A stretch of DNA of 64,000 nucleotides from Fusibacter sp. A1 (GTDB lineage Bacteria; Bacillota; Clostridia; Peptostreptococcales; Acidaminobacteraceae): contig NZ_QQWI01000002.1 in the NCBI RefSeq assembly GCF_004125825.1, forward strand, positions 62,001 to 126,000. The letters are read 5' to 3'. This document shows, in pieces, positions 17,804-27,493 of this stretch. The notes beneath the pieces were generated by a model, which did not search any database, was not told the origin of the DNA, and saw only the letters and a program-made list of their open reading frames with translations. The stretch's first letter is position 1. Each line of letters begins with the position of its first letter. The translations under genes and the position numbers were made by a program.

Positions 17804-19000
17804 ATGAGAATATGTGGTCTTATCACAGAATACAATCCTTTTCACAATGGACACTTGTATCATGCCAGTGAAGCGAAGAGGCAGACAGGGGCGGATGTAG
17901 TCGTAGCCGTCATGAGCGGACATTTTCTTCAACGGGGAGAACCGGCGATGATGGACAAGTGGCAGCGTGCGAAAGCGGCGGTGGAAGCTGGTATCGATCT
18001 GGTGATAGAATTGCCGGTCTATTACAGTACCGCTAGCGCCGAGATGTTCGCCTACGGTGCTGTGGCGCTGCTTGACAGACTTGGAGCGGATGTGATCTGC
18101 TTCGGAAGTGAAAGTGGTGACATAAGTTCTTTGATGGAGGTCGCGGCGGTGATCGATCGACCGAGCGATGTCTTTGACCAAGTGGTCAGAAAACACCTTG
18201 ATGAGGGACTCGGTTATCACGTGGCAAGAGCGAAAGCGGTGGATGAGGTGCTGGGCGTGCATTACGCTTTCAGTGCGAACAACATCTTGGGTATCGAATA
18301 CATCAGGGCGGTTAAACGACTTGAAAGTGCCATGGAGATAACAACGATTAGGCGTATCGGCAATGACTATAACGATAAGGATATCAAGTCGCCTATCGCA
18401 TCTGCGACGGCTATAAGAGAACTGTTCAAGTTTAGACCCGTTGACTGGGAGACCTTAAGGACGACCGTGCCGCAAACCACCTTTGATGCCATTTACGACT
18501 ACTCAAAATACACGACACTTGATGACTTTCACACGATTTTCAATGCGGTGGTCTTAAGGGAGGGTCCGTCAGGACTCAGAAAATACCGTGATGTGAAAGA
18601 AGGACTTGAAAATAAGATTGTTTCTTCGATCGGAGAGGTCGGCGGACTGGAAGCGACGATTGAAGCGATCAAGTCCAAAAGGTACACGCGTACCCGTATC
18701 CAACGTATGATCACATCGATCTTACTGGGGATTGAAGCGTTTGAAGACCCTTATACGCTTGAATGGCTCGATTATGCCAGAGTGCTTGCCTTCAACGAGC
18801 AAGGGAGCGAGCTGATCAGACACATCAAGAAGACAAAAGAGATCACGATTCTCACGAATCTGGCGCGTGATTTAAAAAAATATCGCAAGAACAACCCATT
18901 AATTGAGTTAGATATCAGGGCGACGGGTATGTATTCACAAGTAAATCATTCTATAAATATGAGAAGTGATTATGTAATGAGGCCGATTAAAGTGGAATGA
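17804..19000 (+). CDS. tmcAL: tRNA(Met) cytidine acetate ligase TmcAL (YlbM)
   Basis: 398 aa. Makes N4-acetylcytidine at position 34 of elongator tRNA-Met from acetate and ATP. The N-terminal nucleotidyltransferase-like motif is ITEYNPFHNGH (HxGH-like), followed by VMSGHFLQRGEPA and FGSESGD; a tRNA-binding C-terminal half follows. ATG after GGAGGTAGGG. The next gene is acetate kinase, so an acetate-consuming tRNA modification enzyme sits beside the acetate pathway. It is separated from the upstream gene by terminators; its own promoter is not obvious. Confidence 0.95.
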   Translation: MRICGLITEYNPFHNGHLYHASEAKRQTGADVVVAVMSGHFLQRGEPAMMDKWQRAKAAVEAGIDLVIELPVYYSTASAEMFAYGAVALLDRLGADVICFGSESGDISSLMEVAAVIDRPSDVFDQVVRKHLDEGLGYHVARAKAVDEVLGVHYAFSANNILGIEYIRAVKRLESAMEITTIRRIGNDYNDKDIKSPIASATAIRELFKFRPVDWETLRTTVPQTTFDAIYDYSKYTTLDDFHTIFNAVVLREGPSGLRKYRDVKEGLENKIVSSIGEVGGLEATIEAIKSKRYTRTRIQRMITSILLGIEAFEDPYTLEWLDYARVLAFNEQGSELIRHIKKTKEITILTNLARDLKKYRKNNPLIELDIRATGMYSQVNHSINMRSDYVMRPIKVE

Positions 19001-19075
19001 ATGAATATTGTATACACCATACAAAATTTTCAAATGTTAAGATTCTGAAAAACCCTTGCAAATCCACACAAAACC

Positions 19076-19103
19076 TTGTATTTTTTTGTGATTGAATTAT
19101 AAT
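19076..19103 (+). promoter_or_regulatory. ackA promoter
   Basis: TTGTAT, 16-nt spacer, TATAAT; 49 nt before the ackA ATG. Confidence 0.75.
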
Positions 19104-19152
19104 GAATATGTGAGAAATTTGTGCGGTACAACTTTTATCTGGGGGGACATCC

Positions 19153-20349
19153 ATGAACATTTTAGTGATTAACTGCGGTTCTTCATCTTTGAAGTACCAA
19201 CTTATCAACATGAATGATGAATCAGTATTGGCCAATGGTTTAGTAGAGCGTATTGGTTTAGAGGGTTCAAGACTTAAGCACCAAGCTTTTGATAATGAAA
19301 AAGTTACAATCGAAGTTCCAATGAATGACCATAAGGAAGCGCTTAACAACGTACTTGCTGCTATTGTTAACCCTGAATATGGATCAATCAAAGAGTTGAA
19401 TGAAATTAACGCTGTAGGTCACAGAGTTGTTCACGCAGGTGAAAAATACTCGGCTTCTGTAATCATCGATAAAGATGTTATCGCTGCCCTTGAAGAGTGT
19501 ATCGAACTTGCGCCACTTCACAACCCACCAAACCTGATGGGTATCGAAGCGATGCAAGAACTTCTTCCAGGCGTACCTATGGTCGGTGTGTTCGACACAG
19601 CCTTCCATCAGACAATGCCAGAAGTAGAGTACATCTACCCGCTACCATACGAAATGTATCAGAAATACGGCGTACGTCGTTACGGCTTCCACGGAACATC
19701 TCACAGATATGTTTCTCAAAGAGCTGCTGACATCTTAGGCAAAGACATCAAAGATCTTCGTTTGATCGTTTGTCATCTTGGAAATGGTGCTTCACTATGT
19801 GCGATCGACGGTGGTAAATCAGTTGTCACATCGATGGGCTTCACACCTCTTGAAGGTCTTGTGATGGGAACTCGTTGCGGAGATATCGACCCAGCGATCG
19901 TTACTTACCTGATGGAAAAAGAGAATCTTGATGTTCAAGGAATCAACGATGTATTGAATAAGCAATCTGGCGTATTCGGCATTTCTGGAATCAGCTCTGA
20001 CTTTAGAGATATCGAGAATGCTGCATTCGACGGCGACAAACGTGCACAACTTGCCCTTGATTCTTTCGACGGCAGAGTAAGAAAATATATCGCTGCCTAT
20101 GCGACAGTTATGGGTGGTGTTGACGCAGTGATCTTCACAGCAGGCTTAGGTGAGAACTCTGCGATGAACCGCGCAAGCATTTGTGATAAACTTCAGTTCA
20201 TGGGTATCGAAGTCGATGCTGAAAAGAACAATGTTCGCGGCAAAGAGGCGATCATCAGTAAGGATAACGCTACTGTGAAAGTTATGGTAGTACCTACTAA
20301 TGAAGAGCTTATGATCGCAAGAGATACTTTGGAACTTGTTAGTAAATAA
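19153..20349 (+). CDS. ackA: Acetate kinase
   Basis: 398 aa. Interconverts acetyl-phosphate plus ADP with acetate plus ATP, the energy-yielding end of acetogenic fermentation. ASKHA-fold signatures are [11 protein letters not shown] at the N-terminus, [29 protein letters not shown] and HLGNGASL, and FTAGLGENS near the C-terminus. Strong GGGGGGA ribosome binding site. Codon use is more biased than in the neighbours, as expected for high expression. No pta is adjacent. Confidence 0.98.
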   Translation: MNILVINCGSSSLKYQLINMNDESVLANGLVERIGLEGSRLKHQAFDNEKVTIEVPMNDHKEALNNVLAAIVNPEYGSIKELNEINAVGHRVVHAGEKYSASVIIDKDVIAALEECIELAPLHNPPNLMGIEAMQELLPGVPMVGVFDTAFHQTMPEVEYIYPLPYEMYQKYGVRRYGFHGTSHRYVSQRAADILGKDIKDLRLIVCHLGNGASLCAIDGGKSVVTSMGFTPLEGLVMGTRCGDIDPAIVTYLMEKENLDVQGINDVLNKQSGVFGISGISSDFRDIENAAFDGDKRAQLALDSFDGRVRKYIAAYATVMGGVDAVIFTAGLGENSAMNRASICDKLQFMGIEVDAEKNNVRGKEAIISKDNATVKVMVVPTNEELMIARDTLELVSK

Positions 20350-20359
20350 CGACAAGTGT

Positions 20360-20387
20360 CAGCTCGCTTAAAAGCGAGCTGATTTTC
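20360..20387 (+). terminator. ackA terminator
   Basis: CAGCTCGC / GCGAGCTG stem extended by TT/AA, then ATTTTCTT. Confidence 0.85.
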
Positions 20388-20410
20388 TTAAAAACTTTCA
20401 CCACACATTA

Positions 20411-20439
20411 TTGACAAATATACAACGTCTATGTATAAT
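20411..20439 (+). promoter_or_regulatory. Promoter of DUF177-rpmF (consensus)
   Basis: TTGACA, 17-nt spacer, TATAAT: a perfect sigma-A consensus 27 nt before the DUF177 ATG. Confidence 0.9.
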
Positions 20440-20465
20440 AAGAATGTTGTATTTTGAGGTGGATT

Positions 20466-20957
20466 ATGCAACTAGATTTATTTGATTTGAAGCAAAATCG
20501 GAAGAAAGAGATTTCTTTCGAAGAAACACTTACATTCGCAAAAGATATGCTTATCGGTCATAATGTAGATAGCGTAGAGCCGTTTGCTGTTGCCGGTAAA
20601 GTGTGTTTTCTAGATAACAAGCTTTATATTCATTTTCACTATGAAGGTATGGTACACTTCGTATGTGACAGATGCTTGTCGGTCTTTGCCTATGCGCTCA
20701 AAAATGAGGTAAGCAGAGAACTGTCGGAGTTAGATGAATTTGATGTGGACTGGCTTGTTATTCGAGATGGGAAAATAGATTTAACTGAGGCGCTAACGGA
20801 TGATATTCTTATCAATTTACCGATTCAGTTGTTGTGCTCCGAAAATTGTGAGGGCTTATGTCCTACATGCGGAGCGAATCTAAACGTTGAATCATGTGAG
20901 TGCGATAATGAAACGATTGATCCAAGATTAGAAGGTCTCAAGAACTTCTTTAACTAA
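20466..20957 (+). CDS. DUF177 (YceD family) protein
   Basis: 163 aa. Conserved companion of L32. The middle has CDRCLS and the C-terminus a CSENCEGLCPTCGANLN cysteine cluster, likely a zinc site. YceD homologues are implicated in 23S rRNA accumulation in plants and bacteria; the exact role is not known. ATG 20466 is chosen because GAGGTGG lies just upstream; the TTG at 20454 is part of that region. It is 18 nt before rpmF. Confidence 0.9.
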   Translation: MQLDLFDLKQNRKKEISFEETLTFAKDMLIGHNVDSVEPFAVAGKVCFLDNKLYIHFHYEGMVHFVCDRCLSVFAYALKNEVSRELSELDEFDVDWLVIRDGKIDLTEALTDDILINLPIQLLCSENCEGLCPTCGANLNVESCECDNETIDPRLEGLKNFFN

Positions 20958-20975
20958 CTCTGAGGAGGTGGAAAC

Positions 20976-21155
20976 ATGGCAGTACCAAAGCGTAAGACAT
21001 CCAAGGCAAGAAGAGACAAAAGAAGAGCGTCTAACATCAGAATGACAGCTCCTCAAGTAATCAAATGTCCTCAATGCCACGAACCTAACATGCCGCACAG
21101 AGTATGTGCAGCTTGCGGTCATTACAAAGGCAAAGAAGTAATTGCTGTTGACTAA
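20976..21155 (+). CDS. rpmF: 50S ribosomal protein L32
   Basis: 59 aa. Begins MAVPKRKTSKARRDKRRA, with zinc cysteines CPQC and CAAC, the Zn-bound form of L32. TGAGGAGGTG is placed 9 nt upstream of ATG. It ends in a strong terminator. Confidence 0.98.
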   Translation: MAVPKRKTSKARRDKRRASNIRMTAPQVIKCPQCHEPNMPHRVCAACGHYKGKEVIAVD

Positions 21156-21164
21156 TTAGTAATC

Positions 21165-21210
21165 AAAACCGTTTCTTATTTTAGATAAGAAGCGGTTTTT
21201 TTTATTTTTT
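21165..21210 (+). terminator. rpmF terminator
   Basis: 15-bp stem beginning AAAACCG and ending CGGTTTT, one G-T pair, 5-nt loop, then TTTTATTTTTT. Confidence 0.92.
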
Positions 21211-21251
21211 GCAAAGAGAAGATTTTAGTTTCGTTAGGAGGGAAGAGGAGT

Positions 21252-21422
21252 GTACCTCGTGCTGCGCACTCGGGTTTTACTTCGCTTGCGCTCAGGCTGT
21301 CTGTGGCTGCGCCACGCTTTAACCGTTATAGCGTGGCGCAGCCACAGACAGCCGAGTTTGCAGAGCAAACGAATACAGCCTGAGCACGCAGTGCGAAGTA
21401 TAACCCGAGCCACGCGAGGTAC
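21252..21422. repeat. 171-nt composite palindrome with nested mini-hairpins
   Basis: Outer arms pair in blocks: GTACCTCG (21252) with CGAGGTAC (21415), CTCGGGTT (21269) with AACCCGAG (21402), TACTTCGC (21278) with GCGAAGTA (21393), GCTCAGGCTG (21290) with CAGCCTGAGC (21376). The core is a perfect 24-bp inverted repeat (21295-21318 / 21330-21353) with an 11-nt loop. Inside the arms are five tri-loop mini-hairpins: GTGC-TGC-GCAC, GTGGC-TGC-GCCAC, GTGGC-GCA-GCCAC, GTTTGC-AGA-GCAAAC and GCAC-GCA-GTGC. It lies between the rpmF terminator and the fapR promoters. Open frames through it are artefacts of the palindrome. Confidence 0.95.
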
Positions 21423-21470
21423 TCCCCTCAAAAAACTCCCCCTAATCCTTCCTTAATCCGCGATTGCTCT

Positions 21471-21498
21471 TTCAAAGCGTTGAAAAAACTTGTATACT
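21471..21498 (+). promoter_or_regulatory. fapR promoter P1
   Basis: TTCAAA, 16-nt spacer, TATACT, immediately upstream of a FapR-like operator (21503-21519). Confidence 0.5.
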
Positions 21499-21502
21499 AA
21501 CA

Positions 21503-21519
21503 GTAGTACCTGCTCATAA
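21503..21519 (+). promoter_or_regulatory. FapR-like operator O1 (degenerate)
   Basis: GTAGTACCTGCTCATAA. The left half TAGTACCT matches the known FapR consensus (TTAGTACC...GGTACTAA type); the right half is degenerate. It starts 5 nt after the P1 -10 box. Confidence 0.55.
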
Positions 21520-21551
21520 CTCCTACGGTTAGGAGAATAGTATAAGAGTCA

Positions 21552-21579
21552 TTGACATTTTTAAAAATGATGCTATACT
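21552..21579 (+). promoter_or_regulatory. fapR promoter P2
   Basis: TTGACA, 16-nt spacer, TATACT; 46 nt before the fapR TTG start, with a FapR-like operator directly downstream. Confidence 0.8.
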
Positions 21580-21584
21580 AATTA

Positions 21585-21601
21585 CTAGTAGCAGGTACTA
21601 A
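21585..21601 (+). promoter_or_regulatory. FapR operator O2
   Basis: CTAGTAGCAGGTACTAA, a 17-nt near-palindrome whose reverse complement, TTAGTACCTGCTACTAG, is close to the FapR consensus. It overlaps the expected transcription start of P2, so repression relieved by malonyl-CoA and autoregulation are predicted. Confidence 0.8.
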
Positions 21602-21624
21602 TAAATAAGGATAGAGGTGGTCTC

Positions 21625-22188
21625 TTGTCAAAACGGAAATTTAAAAAACAAGAGAGGCATCAAGCACTTAACGATTTATTAGATGCCGATCCGTTTTTAA
21701 CAGATGAAGAATTATGTGAAAAGTTCAATGTGAGCATTCAGACGATACGTCTTGACAGGCTTGAATTGAATATTCCGGAACTAAGAACTAGAGTTAAATC
21801 GGTAGCTACTAAACAGTATGATAAATTGCAGTCGATTTCTAAAGCTGAGATCGTTGGGGATCTGATAGACCTTCAACCGAATGTCAGCGGGATCTCCTTT
21901 TTAGAAGCAGACGCGGGCATGGTGTTTAAGAAGACTAAGATCGTAAAAGGGCATTATATCTTTGCGATGGCGGAATCCTTGGCACTTGCGGTTATTGATG
22001 CTAAAGTGGCGCTGACTGGTGTTGCTAATGTCAAATATCAAGAACCTGTATATGCCGGCGATAAACTTGTTGCAAAAGCTGTAGTAAAGAGCATGCAGGG
22101 AAATGAATACTACGTTCATTTACGCATTATGGTAAAAGACCAGGAAGTGTTCAGATCCAAGTTTAAAATGACTGCGATGGAAGGATGA
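21625..22188 (+). CDS. fapR: Fatty acid and phospholipid biosynthesis repressor FapR
   Basis: 187 aa. An N-terminal DeoR-type winged helix (about 8-55, FLTDEELCEKFNVSIQTIRLDRLEL) and a C-terminal hotdog effector domain (about 80-187) that binds malonyl-CoA in the family. TTG start, fixed by GAGGTGG 5-11 nt upstream. It heads the fab cluster behind two promoters each with a FapR-like operator. A further site precedes plsY (46582-46598). Confidence 0.95.
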   Translation: MSKRKFKKQERHQALNDLLDADPFLTDEELCEKFNVSIQTIRLDRLELNIPELRTRVKSVATKQYDKLQSISKAEIVGDLIDLQPNVSGISFLEADAGMVFKKTKIVKGHYIFAMAESLALAVIDAKVALTGVANVKYQEPVYAGDKLVAKAVVKSMQGNEYYVHLRIMVKDQEVFRSKFKMTAMEG

Positions 22189-22192
22189 TCAG

Positions 22193-23179
22193 ATGAGAAT
22201 AGCAATTGATGCAATGGGTGGTGACCACGCTCCTAAAGCGGTCATCGATGGAGCTGTACTTGCTCTAAAAGAAACGGATGCTACAATCGTACTTTATGGC
22301 GACGGTTCAATGATTGAAAAATGTCTGATTGGATTAAATTATGACAAGTCGCGGATTGAAGTGGTGCATTGTACCGAAGTGATTGAAAATGAAGATAAAC
22401 CGGTAAAAGCCATCAAAGGTAAGAAAGACTCATCGATGGTAAGAGGTTTTCAAGATGTTAAGGAAGGAACCGTGGATGCGTTCATATCTGCTGGGAACAC
22501 GGGCGCGTTACTTGCTGGAGGCACACTAAAGATCGGCAGAGTCAAGGGCATAAAACGTCCGGCTCTAACCACCGCTTTTCCTACAGAAAAGGGGATATCG
22601 GTCTTAGTGGACGCTGGAGCGAATACAGAATGCGACCCCATCAACCTACAGCAGTTCGCTTTCATGGGGCACCTATATGCTAAAGAGGTTATCGGTATCG
22701 ACGATCCAATCACTGGACTTGTCAATATCGGTACAGAAGATGAAAAGGGTAATACTCTCTATAAGGAATCATTTAAGCTGTTAAAGGCTACTGAGGGTAT
22801 CAACTTCATGGGTAATTTAGAAGCCAGAGATATTCCGACAGGCCTTGCAGATGTCATCGTTTGTGACGGATTCACTGGAAATGTTGTGTTAAAGCTAACT
22901 GAAGGCGTTGCCAAATCGTTCTCTAAAGCCATAAAAGAAGCGGTCATGATGTCGACGCTTTCAAAAATCGGAGGTCTTCTGATCAAAAAGGGGATGGACC
23001 GTTTTAAAGCCAAGATGGATTATGCCGAATATGGTGGAGCGCCGCTTCTCGGACTGAAAAGACCGATTGTGAAGGCGCACGGCAGTTCGAACGCTAAAGC
23101 GTTTATGAACGCGATCAAGTATGCGGAACGTTATGCTAAACATGACATCATTACTAAAATGGAGGCCTTTCTCGATTAG
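22193..23179 (+). CDS. plsX: Phosphate acyltransferase PlsX
   Basis: 328 aa. Converts acyl-ACP to acyl-phosphate, the donor for PlsY. N-terminus MRIAIDAMGGDHAP and the conserved NTGALLAGGTL, LVDAGAN, GFTGNVVLK and GGAPLLGL segments match PlsX. It starts 4 nt after fapR and precedes fabH by 9 nt. Confidence 0.97.
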   Translation: MRIAIDAMGGDHAPKAVIDGAVLALKETDATIVLYGDGSMIEKCLIGLNYDKSRIEVVHCTEVIENEDKPVKAIKGKKDSSMVRGFQDVKEGTVDAFISAGNTGALLAGGTLKIGRVKGIKRPALTTAFPTEKGISVLVDAGANTECDPINLQQFAFMGHLYAKEVIGIDDPITGLVNIGTEDEKGNTLYKESFKLLKATEGINFMGNLEARDIPTGLADVIVCDGFTGNVVLKLTEGVAKSFSKAIKEAVMMSTLSKIGGLLIKKGMDRFKAKMDYAEYGGAPLLGLKRPIVKAHGSSNAKAFMNAIKYAERYAKHDIITKMEAFLD

Positions 23180-23188
23180 GAGGCTAAT

Positions 23189-24169
23189 GTGAAACGAGCA
23201 GCAATTTTAGGAACGGGTAGATATCTACCAGAAAAAGTTGTTACGAACTTTGACTTAGAAAAAAGAGTGGATACCAACAACGAGTGGATTGTGACTCGTA
23301 CAGGTATAGAAGAAAGAAGAGTTGCCGCAGAGGACGAAGCTACTTCGGACATGTCTGCTAAAGCAGCGATGAAAGCGATTGAGAAAGCTGGACTTACTCC
23401 ACTTGATATCGATATGATCATCGTTGCGACAGTGACGCCGGATATGGCATTCCCATCCACTGCTTGTCTTGTACAGGATTTGATAGGAGCAAAGAACGCT
23501 GCGGCATTTGATGTCGAAGCCGCTTGCTCAGGTTTCTTATACGGACTCAGTATGGCAACGGCCTTTATCAGTTCTGAAATGTATAAAAACATCCTAGTCG
23601 TGGGAGCTGAGACAATGTCAAGCATCATCGACCCTAACGACAGAAACACGGTCATCCTATTCGGTGACGGTGCGGGGGCTGCGGTTGTCGGTCAAGCGAC
23701 TGGCGATGAGGGAATCCTTTCGACAGTGCTTGGCGCAGACGGTGAAGGTGGAAAGTACCTGACCCTGCCGGCTGGTGGCTCAAGAAAGCCTGCCTCTCAT
23801 GAGACAGTGGACAACAAGGAACATTATGTTCACATGGCGGGAAGCGATGTTTTCAAATTCGCCGTTCGGATCATGGGTAACGCTTCTGTGGAAGCTGTTG
23901 AAAAAGCAGGTCTTTCGATTGAGGATGTAGATGTTCTCGTTCCTCATCAAGCCAACATAAGAATTATTTCTGCGGCTGCCAAAAGGTTGAAACTTCCGAT
24001 GGATAAGGTGAAGGTCAACCTAAACAAATATGGTAATATTTCTGCGGCATCGATTCCGATAGCGCTTGATGAAGCGATTGAAGAGGGCATGGTAAAGAAA
24101 GGTGACAACGTCGTGTTGACAGGCTTTGGTGGCGGATTGACATGGGGTTCCACCGTGATAAGATTCTAG
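23189..24169 (+). CDS. fabH: Beta-ketoacyl-ACP synthase III
   Basis: 326 aa. Initiates fatty acid synthesis by condensing an acyl-CoA with malonyl-ACP. The catalytic triad is visible: Cys113 (EAACSGF), His in VPHQAN and Asn in NKYGNIS. GTG start: the only alternative, an ATG two bases earlier, is out of frame and stops at once. AGGAGG upstream. Confidence 0.97.
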   Translation: MKRAAILGTGRYLPEKVVTNFDLEKRVDTNNEWIVTRTGIEERRVAAEDEATSDMSAKAAMKAIEKAGLTPLDIDMIIVATVTPDMAFPSTACLVQDLIGAKNAAAFDVEAACSGFLYGLSMATAFISSEMYKNILVVGAETMSSIIDPNDRNTVILFGDGAGAAVVGQATGDEGILSTVLGADGEGGKYLTLPAGGSRKPASHETVDNKEHYVHMAGSDVFKFAVRIMGNASVEAVEKAGLSIEDVDVLVPHQANIRIISAAAKRLKLPMDKVKVNLNKYGNISAASIPIALDEAIEEGMVKKGDNVVLTGFGGGLTWGSTVIRF

Positions 24170-24177
24170 GAGGCATT

Positions 24178-25119
24178 ATGTCTAAAATAGCATTGGTTTT
24201 TCCAGGACAAGGTGCACAGTACGTCGGGATGGGACAGGAACTGTCTGAACGTTATCCCGAAGCGAAAAAGATATTTGACCTAGCGACTTCAGTGATCGGC
24301 TATGACATGTCTGAGATGTGCTTCAGCGGTCCTGAAGAAGCGCTTAAAATAACTGAAAACACACAGCCTACGATCTTAACAGCTTCTGTGGCAACCTATG
24401 AAGTGTTAAAAAAAGCAGGAGTAAAGGCGGATGTTTTCGCAGGTCTCAGTTTAGGTGAATATTCGGCGCTTGTAGCTGCCGGAGCGCTTAAGTTTGAAGA
24501 CGCCGTTCGCATTGTGAAGATGCGCGGAAAGTACATGCAAGAAGAAGTGCCCCTAGGAATAGGCGGAATGGCTGCGATACTTGGTCTTGACGACGAAGCT
24601 GTGGAAGAGGCGTGTAAGCGTTCCTCATCTGTTGGCATTGTCGAACCAGCTAACTACAACTGCCCAAAGCAGCTTGTCATAGCAGGAGAGATCACAGCAG
24701 TCGAAAAAGCGGTCGAGGAAGCTAAGGCATTGGGTGCCAAAAAAGCAGTGATGCTGCCTGTATCAGCCCCTTTCCATACCTCAATGCTTAAAGGTGCGGG
24801 TGTAAAACTTGGCACAGAGCTCGATAAGTACGAATGCGGTAACTTCGAAGTTCCTGTCGTTGCGAACGTAGATGCGCAGTATTACAAGGGAACGGAAGAA
24901 GTGAAACATAAGCTTGTAGACCAGGTGAGCAATCCTGTCATGTGGGCGAAAAGCGTGGAACAGATGGTGGCTGACGGAGTAACAACGTTTATTGAAGTTG
25001 GTCCAGGAAACGCCTTATCCAAGTTCATCAAGAAAATCAACAAAGAAGTTAGGATCTTAAATGTTCAAGACGTTGCAAGTCTCGAAAAGACCATCGCAGC
25101 TCTAGACGGTAAGGAGTAA
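24178..25119 (+). CDS. fabD: Malonyl-CoA-ACP transacylase
   Basis: 313 aa. Loads malonyl onto ACP. FPGQGAQYVGMGQ at the N-terminus, the catalytic Ser91 in GLSLGEYSAL and the acidic/His partner region PVSAPFHTSML. ATG 24178 follows AGGAGGCATT; the frame is open upstream into fabH but lacks support. In several Clostridia fabK lies between fabH and fabD; it does not here. Confidence 0.97.
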   Translation: MSKIALVFPGQGAQYVGMGQELSERYPEAKKIFDLATSVIGYDMSEMCFSGPEEALKITENTQPTILTASVATYEVLKKAGVKADVFAGLSLGEYSALVAAGALKFEDAVRIVKMRGKYMQEEVPLGIGGMAAILGLDDEAVEEACKRSSSVGIVEPANYNCPKQLVIAGEITAVEKAVEEAKALGAKKAVMLPVSAPFHTSMLKGAGVKLGTELDKYECGNFEVPVVANVDAQYYKGTEEVKHKLVDQVSNPVMWAKSVEQMVADGVTTFIEVGPGNALSKFIKKINKEVRILNVQDVASLEKTIAALDGKE

Positions 25120-25123
25120 ATGT

Positions 25124-26156
<1,033 letters not shown>

Positions 26157-26166
26157 GAGGCTTTTC

Positions 26167-27402
26167 ATGAAAAGAGTAGTAATCACAGGCATAGGTGTTG
26201 TAAGTCCAATCGGTACTGGTAAAGATGCTTACTGGCAGGCACTAAAAGAAGGCAAGAATGGCGTAGGTCCAATCACTGCATTTGATGCTACTGATTTTGC
26301 TACTCAGTTCGCCGCAGAAGTCAAAGACTTTGATCCTACCGACTATCTGGACAAGAAAGAAGCGAAGCGAATGGATAGATTCACTCAGTTCGCTGTCGCA
26401 GCTGCCCAGTTGGCTGTGAAGGACTCATTGTTAAACCTCGATACGATCGACCATGAACGTTTCGGCGTTGTCATGGGAAGTGGTATCGGCGGTATCAACA
26501 CATTGGAACAAGAACATGCCAAACAGCTGGATAAGGGTGGAATGCGTGTCAGTCCGTTCTTAATCCCTATGATGATTACCAACATGGCGTCTGGCCAATT
26601 ATCGATGCAATTTGGGGCAAAAGGTCCAAATTACACGGTAATTACCGCTTGTGCTTCCGGCACAAACGCGATCGGAGACGCTTTTAAGGTAATTCAACGT
26701 GGTGATGCTGATATCATGCTCACAGGCGGCACGGAAGCGTCGATCACCCCACTTGGATTCGGTGGTTTCTGTGTTATGAAAGCTATGTCAAGAAGAAACG
26801 AGGATCCGTCCACAGGCTCTAGACCTTTTGATCTGGACCGTGACGGGTTCGTAATGGGAGAAGGCTCAGGAGTGCTTGTAATAGAGACACTTGAGCATGC
26901 TCAGGCACGTGGCGCTAAAATTTATGCAGAGATACTCGGGTACGGTATGAGTTCGGATGCCTACCATATCACAACACCGGCTCCAGGCGGAGAAGGTGCT
27001 GCGCGTTCGATGAAAAACGCAATCAAGGACGCGGGTTTGACACCTGAACAAATCGATTATGTGAACGCACATGGTACATCGACACCCTATAACGATAAAT
27101 TTGAAACGATGGCTATCAAATCGGTATTTGGCGACCATGCTTACGATCTAGTCGTGAATTCGACTAAATCGATGACAGGCCATTTACTTGGAGCATCAGG
27201 TGCTGTTGAGGCGATAGCTGCAATTTTGGCGATCGAAGAAGGGTTTGTTCACCCGACGATCAACTATACGACTCCTGATCCTGAACTCGATTTAAACTAT
27301 GTGCCTAATGTAGGAATTCATAAGGAAGTCAACTACTTCCTATCCAATTCTTTAGGTTTTGGTGGACATAACGCTACAATTTGTATCGGTAAGTTCAAAT
27401 AA
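26167..27402 (+). CDS. fabF: Beta-ketoacyl-ACP synthase II
   Basis: 411-aa elongating condensing enzyme. Active-site Cys162 (TACASGTNA), His in [11 protein letters not shown] and His in [19 protein letters not shown] upstream. Last gene of the fapR-fabF run. The cluster has no enoyl reductase, no FabZ and no acetyl-CoA carboxylase genes, so these must be elsewhere. Confidence 0.97.
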   Translation: MKRVVITGIGVVSPIGTGKDAYWQALKEGKNGVGPITAFDATDFATQFAAEVKDFDPTDYLDKKEAKRMDRFTQFAVAAAQLAVKDSLLNLDTIDHERFGVVMGSGIGGINTLEQEHAKQLDKGGMRVSPFLIPMMITNMASGQLSMQFGAKGPNYTVITACASGTNAIGDAFKVIQRGDADIMLTGGTEASITPLGFGGFCVMKAMSRRNEDPSTGSRPFDLDRDGFVMGEGSGVLVIETLEHAQARGAKIYAEILGYGMSSDAYHITTPAPGGEGAARSMKNAIKDAGLTPEQIDYVNAHGTSTPYNDKFETMAIKSVFGDHAYDLVVNSTKSMTGHLLGASGAVEAIAAILAIEEGFVHPTINYTTPDPELDLNYVPNVGIHKEVNYFLSNSLGFGGHNATICIGKFK

Positions 27403-27408
27403 AGAAAG

Positions 27409-27450
27409 AGTCGAGTATTGACCAGAGAGTCGATACTCGGCTTTTATTTT
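27409..27450 (+). terminator. fabF terminator
   Basis: 14-bp stem AGTCGAGTATTGAC / GTCGATACTCGGCT (two G-T pairs) with a 6-nt loop, then TTTATTTT. Confidence 0.88.
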
Positions 27451-27456
27451 ATTATG

Positions 27457-27465
27457 TGGTATACT
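27457..27465 (+). promoter_or_regulatory. Extended -10 promoter of the EAL gene
   Basis: TGG-TATACT, with no convincing -35; 29 nt before the ATG at 27494. Confidence 0.5.
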
Positions 27466-27493
27466 GATATCAGAAATTGTGGGGGTAAATGTA

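Noticed and set aside
21234-21456. Open frames of 65-68 codons on both strands across the 171-nt palindrome
   Set aside because: They mirror each other because the DNA is palindromic, and they have no ribosome binding site or recognisable protein.
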